A stretch of DNA of 43,929 nt from an uncultured Lachnospiraceae bacterium (GCA_949502235.1 CATBDC010000033.1:1-43929); one strand, 5' to 3'. Numbered from the stretch's first letter, positions 1 to 8,359 are shown. The notes: a model not told the origin generated them from the sequence alone. Numbers and translations: made by a program.

Positions 1-317
1 AATCGTGGATCTCACCTTCGCTAAGGACGCCCTTTTAACGCCTGCTTAGGGGAAGTACTGCCCCGAACTGCCTGCGCACTGAAAAAAATCTTCATCTGTG
101 CTGCTGGAACATCCTTTTCGATGCACAGGAAGTTTTAAGATGCCCTTCCTATAAGCAGACATCAGGGGGCGTTTTTAACGGAGGTGAAATCCACTGCTTA
201 CGGAGGCTTAGGAGTGAAGGCTTTCCTGAACTCCTTAGCCTCCGTTAGCGGTTAGTTCACCGGAGTGTTGCTTAAGTCTCCGTTAGGAAGGGCATCTTAA
301 AACTTCCGTCCCTCGAA
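1..317 (-). repeat. Long structured intergenic repeat, copy 1
   Basis: Non-coding element. Positions 40-317 are the reverse complement, with scattered differences, of 21896-22172. A perfect 23-nt inverted repeat (128-150 and 285-307, beginning GGAAGTTTTAAG and ending in its complement) bounds a core of about 130 nt that folds into a nested hairpin. Bases 1-60 look like a diverged extra arm: a GTGGATCTCACC...GCCTGCTTAGGGG stretch that parallels the core, so the full unit may start before the window. No ORF or transposase is seen inside. It could be a MITE-like element or a structured RNA; the sequence does not decide. Confidence 0.8.
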
Positions 318-373
318 CGATATCCCAACCGTACAGGTGACTAATTTTTAGTTGAAAAGCAGAAAATTTCCTC

Positions 374-402
374 TTGCAATTTTCTTCCTCCTGTGCTAGT
401 AT
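374..402 (+). promoter_or_regulatory. Sigma-A promoter with extended -10 for the T-box/aspS operon
   Basis: The -35 is TTGCAA (374-379), followed by a 17-nt spacer and -10 TAGTAT (397-402). A TG at 394-395 makes an extended -10. Transcription would start near 409, just ahead of the T-box leader. Confidence 0.65.
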
Positions 403-420
403 AAAAAAATAATTTAGATT

Positions 421-684
421 GCAAAAGCAATGAAGGAGACTCTGTTCTTTGGAACTTGACAGGAATGAGGCGTCACCGACTGAGAGCGCCCCTTAAGGAA
501 TAAGAACAATAGGGAACACTCCTGAGCTTACCGTCTGAACCTCTCTGCGGGAGTAAGTAGGGCGGTACGTGTGCACGCGTTAAGTGTAAGAGATGAACTC
601 AAGGGCGAGTTCAAATGCGGGTGGTACCGCGGAGTAGAAGATAGATCCGTCCCGGAATACAAAAACTGTATTCCGGGATTTTTT
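421..684 (+). promoter_or_regulatory. T-box riboswitch leader of the aspS-gatCAB operon
   Basis: The leader carries the diagnostic T-box GCGGGTGGTACCGCGG (617-632), just before an intrinsic terminator, so antitermination by uncharged tRNA is expected. In Stem I, GGAG (435-438) can pair with CTCC (519-522), and GTTCTT (444-449) with AAGAAC (502-507). The strand between them is the likely specifier loop and reads GGGAACA (512-518). It holds overlapping GAA (Glu, 514-516) and AAC (Asn, 515-517) codons. A T-box with overlapping Asn and Glu codons is known for the transamidation operon of Clostridium acetobutylicum, which fits the genes here. The specifier placement comes from hand folding. Confidence 0.9.
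651..684 (+). terminator. Regulated intrinsic terminator of the T-box
   Basis: Perfect 10-bp stem CCCGGAATAC (651-660) and GTATTCCGGG (668-677), followed by a T run (679-684). It lies 19 nt after the T-box motif, as expected for the terminator that competes with the antiterminator. Confidence 0.92.
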
Positions 685-749
685 GTTACAGTTCAGCCTT
701 CAGCAGAACTGTAACGATTTTTTTCATATTAAAAAAGGAGGCATTGACC

Positions 750-2084
750 ATGGAATTTTTAACAGGTGTGAAGGAGAAGGACACTTTGGAGATCAGTGAA
801 TTGCTTGCAAAGGGAAAAGAGGGACAGCAGGTAAAGGTGAACGGCGCTGTTCATGTTATCCGGGATATGGGGACAGTTGCATTTGTGATCCTGCGCAAGC
901 GGGAGGGGCTTTTGCAGTGTGTCTACGAAAAAGGCGCGGCTGACTTTAACCTTGCAGATATCAGGGAAGCCTCTGCAATAGAGGTGGAAGGTATTCTTAT
1001 GGAAAATGAGAGGGCGCCGGAAGGAATCGAGATTCTGATGAGAAAGCTGACTGTTTTAAGTATGCCCGTTGGAGAAATGCTTCCCCTGCCGGTTTCGAAA
1101 TGGAAGTTAAATACCTCTCTGGAGGCAAAGCTTAACTACCGCTCTATTTCCCTTCGCAACATCAGGGAGAGGGCCAAATTCCGAATCCAGGAAGGACTTA
1201 TCCGGGCGTTCAGGGATTTCCTGTACAGCCAGGGCTTTACAGAGATACACACGCCGAAAATCGGGGCAAAGGGGGCAGAAGGCGGGGCAAATATTTTTAA
1301 ACTGGAATATTTCCACCGCCCGGCAGTACTGGCACAGAGCCCCCAGTTTTACAAGCAGATGATGACAGGGGTATTTGACCGGGTATTTGAAACGGCTCCC
1401 GTGTTCCGTGCGGAAAAGCATAATACGAAGCGCCACCTGAATGAATATACCAGCCTGGATTTTGAGATGGCGTATATTGAAGGCTTTGAGGATGTGATGG
1501 CTATGGAGACAGGATATCTTAAATATGCCATGGAGCTTTTAAAGAAGGAATATGGAAAAGAGCTTAAGCTTCTTGACATCACTCTTCCGGATGCCGGAAG
1601 GATTCCGGCGGTGCGCTTCAGTGAAATAAAAGAAAAGGTGTCAGAAAAATACGGGCATCAGATGAGAAATCCCTTTGACTTAGAGCCGGAGGAGGAGCAG
1701 CTTATCAGCCGGTATGCAAAAGAAGAGTGGGACAGCGACTTTGTATTTGTCACCCACTATCCATCTAAGAAGCGTCCTTTTTACGCGATGGATGACCCGG
1801 CAGATAAAAGGTACACCTTAAGCTTTGATCTGCTGTTCAGGGGAATGGAGATTACAACCGGCGGCCAGCGTATTCATGATTATCAGATGCTGATGGAAAA
1901 AATTGCTGACAGAGGAATGGAAACCGAGGGGATGGAGCAGTATCTTGATACATTTAAGTATGGGATGCCCCCTCACGGAGGACTTGGAATCGGGCTTGAG
2001 CGTTTAACAATGAAATTAACCGGAGAAGATAATGTACGAGAGACGACTCTGTTTCCAAGAGACTTAAGCCGTCTGGAGCCATAG
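750..2084 (+). CDS. aspS: Aspartyl-tRNA synthetase, archaeal type, probably non-discriminating (AspS2)
   Basis: Charges tRNA with aspartate. The 444-residue length and sequence match the short archaeal-type AspRS rather than the bacterial form of about 590 residues. An N-terminal OB-fold anticodon-binding domain (about residues 20-100) is followed by the class II catalytic domain. Motif 2 is FRAEKHNTKRHLNE (219-232). Motif 3 is near the end (GIGLERL), followed by the archaeal-type tail NVRETTLFPRD. AAGGAGG at 735-741 is 8 nt from ATG 750 but only 2 nt from an in-frame TTG at 744, so ATG 750 is preferred. Leading the gatCAB genes behind one T-box, it most likely also makes Asp-tRNA(Asn), which GatCAB amidates. 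Non-discrimination is inferred from type and context. Confidence 0.93.
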   Translation: MEFLTGVKEKDTLEISELLAKGKEGQQVKVNGAVHVIRDMGTVAFVILRKREGLLQCVYEKGAADFNLADIREASAIEVEGILMENERAPEGIEILMRKLTVLSMPVGEMLPLPVSKWKLNTSLEAKLNYRSISLRNIRERAKFRIQEGLIRAFRDFLYSQGFTEIHTPKIGAKGAEGGANIFKLEYFHRPAVLAQSPQFYKQMMTGVFDRVFETAPVFRAEKHNTKRHLNEYTSLDFEMAYIEGFEDVMAMETGYLKYAMELLKKEYGKELKLLDITLPDAGRIPAVRFSEIKEKVSEKYGHQMRNPFDLEPEEEQLISRYAKEEWDSDFVFVTHYPSKKRPFYAMDDPADKRYTLSFDLLFRGMEITTGGQRIHDYQMLMEKIADRGMETEGMEQYLDTFKYGMPPHGGLGIGLERLTMKLTGEDNVRETTLFPRDLSRLEP

Positions 2085-2100
2085 ACGCAGGCATTAAACG

Positions 2101-2230
2101 GTTACTGTTCACAGGTATGCGCATTTATTGCGCAGACCGTAAGAAAGTGATTCAGGTGTGAGCAAATCCCATTGCCGAAGGCAATTTTAAATGGATTTGC
2201 GAAGTTACTGTGAACGGAGTGAACAGTAAC
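2101..2230. repeat. Palindromic intergenic repeat between aspS and gatC
   Basis: A 27-nt palindromic unit (2204-2230) begins GTTACTGTGAACGGAG and ends TGAACAGTAAC. A half-site GTTACTGTTCAC at 2101-2112 pairs with GTGAACAGTAAC (2219-2230), giving a larger hairpin with a small inner one (TGCGCATTTATTGCGCA). The 71-nt stretch 2160-2230 is similar to 25720-25791, and the 27-nt core recurs at 27403-27429. It fills the 173-nt aspS-gatC gap. It may trim or weaken read-through, but has no T run. Confidence 0.75.
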
Positions 2231-2257
2231 CAGTAACATGAAAGGAGAGAATGAGAT

Positions 2258-2551
2258 ATGGCAAATAAAATATCAGATGAAACCATCGAAGAGGTAGGGA
2301 TTCTTGCGAAGCTTGAATTAACGGAGCAGGAGAAGAAGGATGCGAAGGCAGATATGGAGAAAATGCTGGACTATATTGATACTTTAAATGAACTGGATAC
2401 AGAAGGGATCGAGCCTATGTCCCACGTATTTCCTCTAAACAATGTATTTCGTGAGGATATTGTTACAAACGGGGACGGAAGCCTGGACACACTTGCCAAC
2501 GCGCCCCTTAAGAAGGATAACAGCTTTAAAGTACCAAAAACTATTGGATAG
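2258..2551 (+). CDS. gatC: Asp-tRNA(Asn)/Glu-tRNA(Gln) amidotransferase subunit C
   Basis: Small helical subunit (97 residues, normal family length) that wraps GatA and GatB together in the cytoplasmic GatCAB amidotransferase. The family pattern is visible: an N-terminal ISDETIEEVGILAKLEL helix, the central MLDYIDTLNELDTEGIEPMSHV segment in two parts, and a C-terminal region ending in a DNSFKVPKTIG-like tail. AAAGGAGAG stands just before the ATG at 2258. The stop (2549-2551) abuts the ribosome site of gatA, so the two are tightly coupled. The gap to aspS holds a palindromic repeat, but no obvious new promoter, so expression from the T-box promoter is likely. Confidence 0.93.
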   Translation: MANKISDETIEEVGILAKLELTEQEKKDAKADMEKMLDYIDTLNELDTEGIEPMSHVFPLNNVFREDIVTNGDGSLDTLANAPLKKDNSFKVPKTIG

Positions 2552-2564
2552 GAGGCAGCAAGAA

Positions 2565-4040
2565 ATGGATATTACGAGTATGACAGCAGCCACGCTGGGT
2601 AAGAGGATTAAAGCCAGAGAGCTGTCGGCTGTGGAGGCCGTGAAAGCCTATCTTGGGCAGATTGAGAAGGTAGAAGGAGACATCCGCGGCTTTGTGACAG
2701 TTGACCGGGAGGGGGCTGTAAAAAGAGCAGAGGAGATCCAGAAAAAAATAGACGATGGAACCCTATCCGGCCCCCTCGCCGGTGTTCCGGCGGCAGTGAA
2801 GGATAATCTGTGTACAGAAAATATGCGTACGACATGCAGCTCAAGGATGCTTGAAAATTTTAAGCCTGCCTTTACGGCAGAAGCGGTTAAGAGGCTTGAA
2901 AAGGCGGGAGTTATAATAATAGGAAAGACAAATATGGACGAATTTGCAATGGGAAGCACTACAGAGACATCCTTTTTCGGGGCTACAAGGAATCCGTGGA
3001 ATCTGGGCCATGTTCCCGGCGGTTCATCCGGGGGCTCCTGCGCGGCAGTGGCGGCAGAGGAATGTGCCTTTGCACTTGGCTCTGATACCGGCGGCTCCAT
3101 CAGGCAGCCAAGCGCGTTCTGCGGTGTGACGGGAATAAAGCCCACCTATGGAACCGTATCCCGCTATGGACTTATCGCCTACGGCTCTTCCCTTGACCAG
3201 ATTGGGCCGGTGGCAAAGGATGTGACAGACTGTGCAGTGATTCTTGAGGCAATTGCTTCCCATGATCCGAAGGACAGCACCTCCATGAAAAGAGAAAGCT
3301 ATGATTTTACAAGTGCCCTTGTGGATGATGTAAAAGGAATGAGAATCGGAATCCCAACGGATTATTTTACGGAAGGCCTGGATGAGGAAGTAAAGAAGCA
3401 TATTCTTAAGGTAGCGGAGGTATTAAAGGAAAAGGGAGCAGTTGTAGAAGAATTTGATCTAAGTCTTGTGCAGTATGCAATTCCGGCATATTATGTTATC
3501 GCGTCTGCAGAGGCCAGCTCTAACCTGTCCCGCTTTGACGGCGTAAAATACGGCTACCGCACCCCGGAGTACGAAGGGCTTCACAACATGTACAAGAAAA
3601 GCAGAAGCGAAGGCTTCGGGCCAGAGGTAAAGAGGAGAATTATGCTGGGCTCCTTTGTCCTAAGCTCCGGCTACTACGATGCATATTACCTGAAGGCGTT
3701 AAAGACAAAGGCTCTTATCAAACAGGCATTTGACAGGGCGTTTGAAAAATACGATGTGATTCTTGCCCCGGCGGCTCCCACGGCGGCGCCAAAGCTTGGG
3801 GAGAGCTTAAAGGATCCGCTGAAAATGTACCTTGGCGATATCTATACCATTTCCGTAAACCTGGCCGGACTTCCGGGCATCAGTATCCCAGTGGGGACAG
3901 ACCAGGAAGGACTGCCTGTGGGTATGCAGATCATTGGCCCCTGCTTTCATGAGGACAGGCTTTTACGGGCCGCTTATGCATATGAAAAAACACGGGCCTA
4001 TGAAAGGCCGGCGATTGTAAAGAAAGGGGGAGACAGATAA
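2565..4040 (+). CDS. gatA: Asp-tRNA(Asn)/Glu-tRNA(Gln) amidotransferase subunit A
   Basis: Glutaminase subunit of GatCAB; it releases ammonia from glutamine or asparagine and feeds it to GatB. It is an amidase-signature protein of 491 residues. The Ser-cisSer-Lys triad is visible as K79 (AAVKDN), S154 (PGGSSGGS) and S178 (SDTGGSIRQPS), the same numbers as the well studied staphylococcal enzyme. The frame is open upstream to 2442, but ATG 2565 is chosen: GGAGG at 2551-2555 gives a 9-nt spacing, and the protein then starts where the family starts. The ORF ends in TAATG, overlapping gatB by one base. Confidence 0.95.
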   Translation: MDITSMTAATLGKRIKARELSAVEAVKAYLGQIEKVEGDIRGFVTVDREGAVKRAEEIQKKIDDGTLSGPLAGVPAAVKDNLCTENMRTTCSSRMLENFKPAFTAEAVKRLEKAGVIIIGKTNMDEFAMGSTTETSFFGATRNPWNLGHVPGGSSGGSCAAVAAEECAFALGSDTGGSIRQPSAFCGVTGIKPTYGTVSRYGLIAYGSSLDQIGPVAKDVTDCAVILEAIASHDPKDSTSMKRESYDFTSALVDDVKGMRIGIPTDYFTEGLDEEVKKHILKVAEVLKEKGAVVEEFDLSLVQYAIPAYYVIASAEASSNLSRFDGVKYGYRTPEYEGLHNMYKKSRSEGFGPEVKRRIMLGSFVLSSGYYDAYYLKALKTKALIKQAFDRAFEKYDVILAPAAPTAAPKLGESLKDPLKMYLGDIYTISVNLAGLPGISIPVGTDQEGLPVGMQIIGPCFHEDRLLRAAYAYEKTRAYERPAIVKKGGDR

Positions 4041-5473
4041 TGGCAAAGCAGTATGAGACAATAATCGGACTGGAGGTTCATGTGGAGCTTGCCACAAAGA
4101 CAAAGATTTTTTGTTCCTGCAGTACCCGGTTCGGGGGCGCTCCTAATACCCATACCTGTCCGGTATGTACCGGAATGCCGGGCTCTCTTCCCGTATTAAA
4201 TAAGCAGGTTGTGGAGTATGCGGCGGCAATCGCTCTTGCGGCTCACTGTGAGATTACAAGAGAGTGTAAATTTGACCGGAAAAACTACTTTTATCCGGAT
4301 AACCCGCAGAATTATCAGATTTCCCAGCTTTATCTGCCCATAGCGAGAAACGGCTATGTGGAGATCGGCGCGGGAGATACGAAGAAAAAAATCCGCATCC
4401 ACGAGATGCATATGGAGGAGGATGCGGGAAAGCTGATCCATGATGAATGGGACGATACATCTCTTGTAGACTACAACCGCAGCGGCGTGCCTCTTGTGGA
4501 AATCGTATCGGAGCCGGATATGCGCTCGGCAGACGAGGTGATTGCATATCTTACGAAGCTTAAGACCATGATCCAGTATCTGGGCGCTTCGGACTGCAAG
4601 CTTCAGGAGGGCTCCATGCGGGCAGACGTGAATTTGTCCGTAAGGGAAGCCGGGGCGAAGGAGCTTGGAACAAGGACAGAGATGAAAAACCTGAACTCCT
4701 TTAAGGCCATTGCCAGGGCAATAGAAGGGGAAAGGGCCCGCCAGATAGAGCTTTTAGAGGCAGGAAGGAAGGTGGTGCAGGAGACAAGGCGCTGGGATGA
4801 TAATAAGGAAGCCTCCTATGCCATGCGTTCAAAGGAAGATGCGAAGGATTACCGGTATTTCCCGGAGCCGGATCTTGTGCCAGTTGTCATAAGCGGGGAG
4901 TGGATTGACAGGATCCGGAAAAACCAGCCGGAGATGCGGGATGAAAAGCTTGAAAGATATAAAAAGGAATTCGATATCCCCCAGTATGACGCAGAGATTA
5001 TCACGGAGTCAAAGCATATGGCAGATATCTTTGAAAAGGCGGCGGCCCTGTGCGGGAAGCCTAAGAAGGTGTCTAACTGGCTTATGGTAGAGACACTCAG
5101 GCTTTTGAAGGAGCATGAGATGGAGCCGGAGGAGATTTCCTTTTCACCAGAGCATCTGGCAGAGCTTGTCACCCTCACGGAAGAGGGAGCCATCAACAGT
5201 ACAGTGGCAAAAAAAGTATTTGAAAAAATATTTGCGGAGGACATTGAACCAGCCGCATATGTGGAAGAACAGGGGCTTTTAAATGTGAATGATGAGGGAG
5301 AACTTTTAAAAGTCCTTCAAAAAGTTATTGCCGAGAATCCACAGGCTGTAGTAGACTATAAAGGGGGCAAGGAGAAAGCGCTCGGAGCCCTCATCGGACA
5401 AACGATGAAGGCTATGAAGGGGAAAGCGGACCCCGGCATGGTCAGCAAAAAATTAAGGGAATATTTGCAATAA
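4040..5473 (+). CDS. gatB: Asp-tRNA(Asn)/Glu-tRNA(Gln) amidotransferase subunit B
   Basis: tRNA-binding and kinase subunit of GatCAB. It phosphorylates Asp or Glu on the misacylated tRNA and amidates it with ammonia from GatA. The 477-residue length is normal. The N-terminal cradle domain shows ETIIGLEVHVEL and zinc-type cysteines (CSCSTRFG and TCPVCTGMPG). The signature DYNRSGVPLVEIVSEPD lies near residue 150, and the C-terminal helical and YqeY-like tail ends in KADPGMVSKKLREYL. Start and gatA stop overlap (TAATG), with AAAGGGGGAGA just upstream. It is the last gene of the T-box operon. Confidence 0.95.
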   Translation: MAKQYETIIGLEVHVELATKTKIFCSCSTRFGGAPNTHTCPVCTGMPGSLPVLNKQVVEYAAAIALAAHCEITRECKFDRKNYFYPDNPQNYQISQLYLPIARNGYVEIGAGDTKKKIRIHEMHMEEDAGKLIHDEWDDTSLVDYNRSGVPLVEIVSEPDMRSADEVIAYLTKLKTMIQYLGASDCKLQEGSMRADVNLSVREAGAKELGTRTEMKNLNSFKAIARAIEGERARQIELLEAGRKVVQETRRWDDNKEASYAMRSKEDAKDYRYFPEPDLVPVVISGEWIDRIRKNQPEMRDEKLERYKKEFDIPQYDAEIITESKHMADIFEKAAALCGKPKKVSNWLMVETLRLLKEHEMEPEEISFSPEHLAELVTLTEEGAINSTVAKKVFEKIFAEDIEPAAYVEEQGLLNVNDEGELLKVLQKVIAENPQAVVDYKGGKEKALGALIGQTMKAMKGKADPGMVSKKLREYLQ

Positions 5474-5498
5474 TGTCTGTGGAGAAAGGAGAAGTCAT

Positions 5499-6911
5499 AT
5501 GGGAGGCTTTTTTGGAGTAGCATCAAAGGAAGACTGTGTATTGGAGTTGTTTTACGGGGTGGATTATCATTCCCACTTAGGGACAAGGAGGGGAGGAATG
5601 GCGGTTTACGGCCAGGGCGGCTTTAACCGTGCCATTCATAACATTGAGAATTCTCCTTTTCGTACAAAGTTTGACCGTGATGTAGGAGAGATGAAAGGAC
5701 ATCTGGGAATCGGATGTATTTCTGATTTTGAACCGCAGCCCCTGTTAATAAGGTCAAAGCTTGGAAGCTTTGCCATCACCACTGTGGGCAAGGTAAATAA
5801 TTACGAGGAGCTTCAAAATGAGCTGTATGAAAATGCCCACTCTCATTTTCAGGAAATGACAAATGGACAGATTAATGTTACGGAGCTGATTGCCGCGTTA
5901 ATCTGTGAGAAGGAGTCTATATTAGAAGGAATTAAGTATGTGCAGGAGCTTGTAAAGGGCTCCATGACGCTTTTGATTATGACAAAGGACGGCATTTACG
6001 CGGCCAGGGACCGCTATGGGAGAACCCCTCTTGTGGTCGGGAAAAAGGAGGGGGCGCACTGCGTATCCTTTGAAAGCCACGCATATATCAACCTGGGATA
6101 TTCAGATTACAGAGAATTAGGACCCTGCGAGGTTGCGTTTATTACACCGGAGAGTGTGGAGACCTTAAGCGCTCCCAGAGAGGAAATGCGGATATGCTCC
6201 TTTTTGTGGGTGTATTACGGGTATCCCACATCCTCCTATGAGGGTGTAAATGTAGAGGAGATGCGTTATAAATGCGGCAGCATGCTTGCAAAGCGTGACG
6301 CAGGCGCTGTACATCCGGATATTGTGGCAGGCGTGCCGGATTCCGGAATCGCCCATGCCATCGGCTATGCCAACGAGTCGGGAATTCCGTATGCAAGGCC
6401 ATTCATTAAATATACGCCCACCTGGCCCCGTTCCTTCATGCCCACTAACCAGAACCAGAGGAGTCTGATTGCCCGCATGAAGCTGATACCGGTACAGGCC
6501 TTGATTGAACATAAAAAGCTACTGCTTATTGACGATTCCATTGTCCGCGGCACACAGCTTCGGGAGACAACAGAATTTTTATATAACAGCGGGGCAAAGG
6601 AGGTACATGTCCGTCCGGCATGTCCGCCCCTCCTGTATGGATGTAAGTATTTGAATTTCTCGCGTTCCAAGTCAGAGATGGAGCTGATTACGAGACAGAT
6701 GATAAAGAAAAGAGAAGGTGAAGAATGTCCCCAGGAGGTTCTCGATGAGTACGCAGATCCATGCTCCTGCAAATATGCGCAGATGATAGAGGATATCAGA
6801 AAACAGCAGAACTTTACGTCTCTGCGGTTCCACAGGCTGGACGATCTGTTAGAGTCTATCGGGATCGAGCCCTGTAAGGTGTGTACATACTGCTTTAATG
6901 GAAAAGAATAG
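5499..6911 (+). CDS. PurF-like amidophosphoribosyltransferase with a degenerate glutaminase domain
   Basis: The protein (470 residues) aligns along its length with PurF, which makes phosphoribosylamine from PRPP and glutamine. The C-terminal PRTase half is intact: VAGVPDSG, and PRPP loop LLIDDSIVRGTQ (342-353). All four [4Fe-4S] cysteine positions of B. subtilis PurF have counterparts: C233, C382 and the CKVCTYC cluster at 459-465. The N-terminal half differs. Where PurF has the Cys nucleophile after Met, the protein reads MGGFFGV. The glutamine-binding Arg of GHVRY becomes GHLGI (67-71), and the oxyanion Asn of HNG is V96. The start is firm (AAAGGAG at 5485-5491). It sits 25 nt after gatB. 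It may be ammonia-dependent, partnered or regulatory. It is a PurF paralogue rather than proven PurF. Confidence 0.8.
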   Translation: MGGFFGVASKEDCVLELFYGVDYHSHLGTRRGGMAVYGQGGFNRAIHNIENSPFRTKFDRDVGEMKGHLGIGCISDFEPQPLLIRSKLGSFAITTVGKVNNYEELQNELYENAHSHFQEMTNGQINVTELIAALICEKESILEGIKYVQELVKGSMTLLIMTKDGIYAARDRYGRTPLVVGKKEGAHCVSFESHAYINLGYSDYRELGPCEVAFITPESVETLSAPREEMRICSFLWVYYGYPTSSYEGVNVEEMRYKCGSMLAKRDAGAVHPDIVAGVPDSGIAHAIGYANESGIPYARPFIKYTPTWPRSFMPTNQNQRSLIARMKLIPVQALIEHKKLLLIDDSIVRGTQLRETTEFLYNSGAKEVHVRPACPPLLYGCKYLNFSRSKSEMELITRQMIKKREGEECPQEVLDEYADPCSCKYAQMIEDIRKQQNFTSLRFHRLDDLLESIGIEPCKVCTYCFNGKE

Positions 6912-6925
6912 TAAATCATAAATAT

Positions 6926-6970
6926 AAAAACAGTCCGTGTATATCAGCTGATATATGCGGGCTGTTTTTA
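6926..6970 (+). terminator. Intrinsic terminator after the PurF-like gene
   Basis: AAAAACAGTCCG (6926-6937) pairs with CGGGCTGTTTTT (6958-6969), with an inner palindrome ATATCAGCTGATAT (6941-6954) at the top of the stem. The 3' arm ends in a T run. It closes the aspS-gatCAB-purF-like transcription unit. Confidence 0.85.
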
Positions 6971-7009
6971 TCATACAGGAAACAATGTCCGCCGCTGCCA
7001 GCCTGAATT

Positions 7010-7036
7010 TTTGATATTCACATTAAATTTCTGATA
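7010..7036 (+). promoter_or_regulatory. Candidate AraC-family operator ahead of the regulator gene
   Basis: Two half-sites, TTTGATA (7010-7016) and TCTGATA (7030-7036), start exactly 20 nt apart (two helical turns) and lie in an AT-rich context. The same arrangement precedes the binding-protein gene at 8333-8359, and TATAAA follows the second half-site in both. It is probably bound by the AraC-type protein encoded at 7095-8318, meaning autoregulation. Confidence 0.55.
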
Positions 7037-7094
7037 TAAATGGAAACTGGAAAATGATATTCTAAGCTATTAAAAATGGTGAGGAGTGTTATGA

Positions 7095-8318
7095 ATGGGG
7101 AAATCAAATTTGGATTTAAGCTATATCTGTAACCATATCCTGCACACGATACATACGCAGATCCGTCAGTATAAGCTGGAGGGGGACGGGCCTGTGCTTT
7201 TACAGTATTACGGCGATTCTTTTTTGGAGGACGCCGTCAGTGCCGATAAAGACCGGGTAAAAGAGATTATGAGCGGCGGGCCTAAGGACTATCCGGTTAT
7301 GTATATGGAAAAATATCCGGTCTATTACGCCCTGATATACTGCCGTCCCTTCTGCTTTCTCGCGGGGCCTGTAAATATTGAACAGCAGCAGGTGTATTAT
7401 GAGGGAGTTACTGTGGAGGATTATCTTGCGCGGAAGCATCAGATTAAAAGCCTGAAGATACCCTACTGCAAATATAAAAATTTTTGCCAGGAGGTGCTTC
7501 TTTTGTTTTATGCGGCCACGGGAAAGGAGATGTCCTATAAAGAGCTGAATGAAAGAAACTATATATCAAAGGCTCTGCTTGCGTCAATGGAGGCTAAAAA
7601 AAGCAGGACTTTTTTTAGTTATCAGGAGCATGCAAGAGTCCATAATCCGTACAGGCATGAGGCAAGGATGATGGACGCCATACGTAAAGGAGACGTGGAA
7701 CGGGTGAAAAAATGCCTGGAAGAAACCTTTACCGGGGAATACGGGGTTCTGTCAAAAAATTCTCTGCAGAACGTCAGAAACCTGGGGGTGGTAGGAATGG
7801 CCCTGGCTTCAAGAGCCGCCATTGAGGGAGGCCTGCCCTTCGAGGAGGCGTTTTCTCTTAATGACAGCCAGATTCTTAAAATCGAAGAGATGAACAGCAT
7901 TGGCGAGATAGAGATTATGATCCGCCGGAATATGCTCCAGTATGCGGAGCTTGTCCATGATTTAAAGCACAGCGCGGACAAGAAGAAAAATCCTCTCGTA
8001 GAAGAGTGCAAAAATCTGATATTTCGAAGGATGCACTCCAAGATAATCGTAGGTGAGCTGGCAAAGGAGCTGAAGGTTTCCACCGAGCATCTGTCCGCGC
8101 TGTTCAGGAAGACAGAAGGGATCTGTATCAAGGATTATATAATGAAGGAAAAGGTTCATCTTGCGGAAAATCTGCTGATTTATTCCGAATATTCTATTGA
8201 GCAGATAGGCCTGTATCTCGGCTTCAGCTCGCAGAGTCATTTCGGCTCTATTTTTAAAAGTTATGACGGCATGACCCCGAAACAGTATAGAGATCAGTAC
8301 GCTGCAAAAGATTTTTAA
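7095..8318 (+). CDS. AraC-family transcriptional regulator (YesN-like)
   Basis: One-component DNA-binding regulator of 407 residues. The last ~100 residues are an AraC double helix-turn-helix: KIIVGELAKELKVS is the first helix pair and SIEQIGLYLGFSSQSHFGSIFK the second, followed by MTPKQYR. The N-terminal ~290 residues hold no membrane segment, so the ligand is sensed in the cytoplasm; I recognise no named sensor domain. The central ARMMDAIRKGDVERVKKCL segment is typical of clostridial AraC proteins near sugar transporters. GAGGAG (7081-7086) sits 8 nt before ATG 7095. Divided from the arabinoside transport genes by 144 nt, it is probably their activator. Confidence 0.9.
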   Translation: MGKSNLDLSYICNHILHTIHTQIRQYKLEGDGPVLLQYYGDSFLEDAVSADKDRVKEIMSGGPKDYPVMYMEKYPVYYALIYCRPFCFLAGPVNIEQQQVYYEGVTVEDYLARKHQIKSLKIPYCKYKNFCQEVLLLFYAATGKEMSYKELNERNYISKALLASMEAKKSRTFFSYQEHARVHNPYRHEARMMDAIRKGDVERVKKCLEETFTGEYGVLSKNSLQNVRNLGVVGMALASRAAIEGGLPFEEAFSLNDSQILKIEEMNSIGEIEIMIRRNMLQYAELVHDLKHSADKKKNPLVEECKNLIFRRMHSKIIVGELAKELKVSTEHLSALFRKTEGICIKDYIMKEKVHLAENLLIYSEYSIEQIGLYLGFSSQSHFGSIFKSYDGMTPKQYRDQYAAKDF

Positions 8319-8332
8319 AACGGAATTAAAAA

Positions 8333-8359
8333 TCTGATAAACACAATAAAAATCTGATA
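8333..8359 (+). promoter_or_regulatory. Candidate AraC-family operator ahead of the sugar transport operon
   Basis: Direct half-sites TCTGATA at 8333-8339 and 8353-8359 start 20 nt apart, matching the pair at 7010-7036. The second one is followed by TATAAA. The downstream -10-like TATAGT (8381-8386) lacks a good -35, as expected for an activator-dependent promoter. Confidence 0.6.

Noticed and set aside
744-749. TTG start for aspS
   Set aside because: Only 2 nt from the AAGGAGG; ATG 750 has 8-nt spacing.
2648-3145. 165-codon minus-strand frame inside gatA
   Set aside because: Antisense shadow of conserved GatA active-site sequence; no domain or start signal.
7622-8131. 169-codon minus-strand frame inside the AraC-type gene
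   Set aside because: Antisense to the conserved HTH region; low-complexity Ser-rich translation and no ribosome site.
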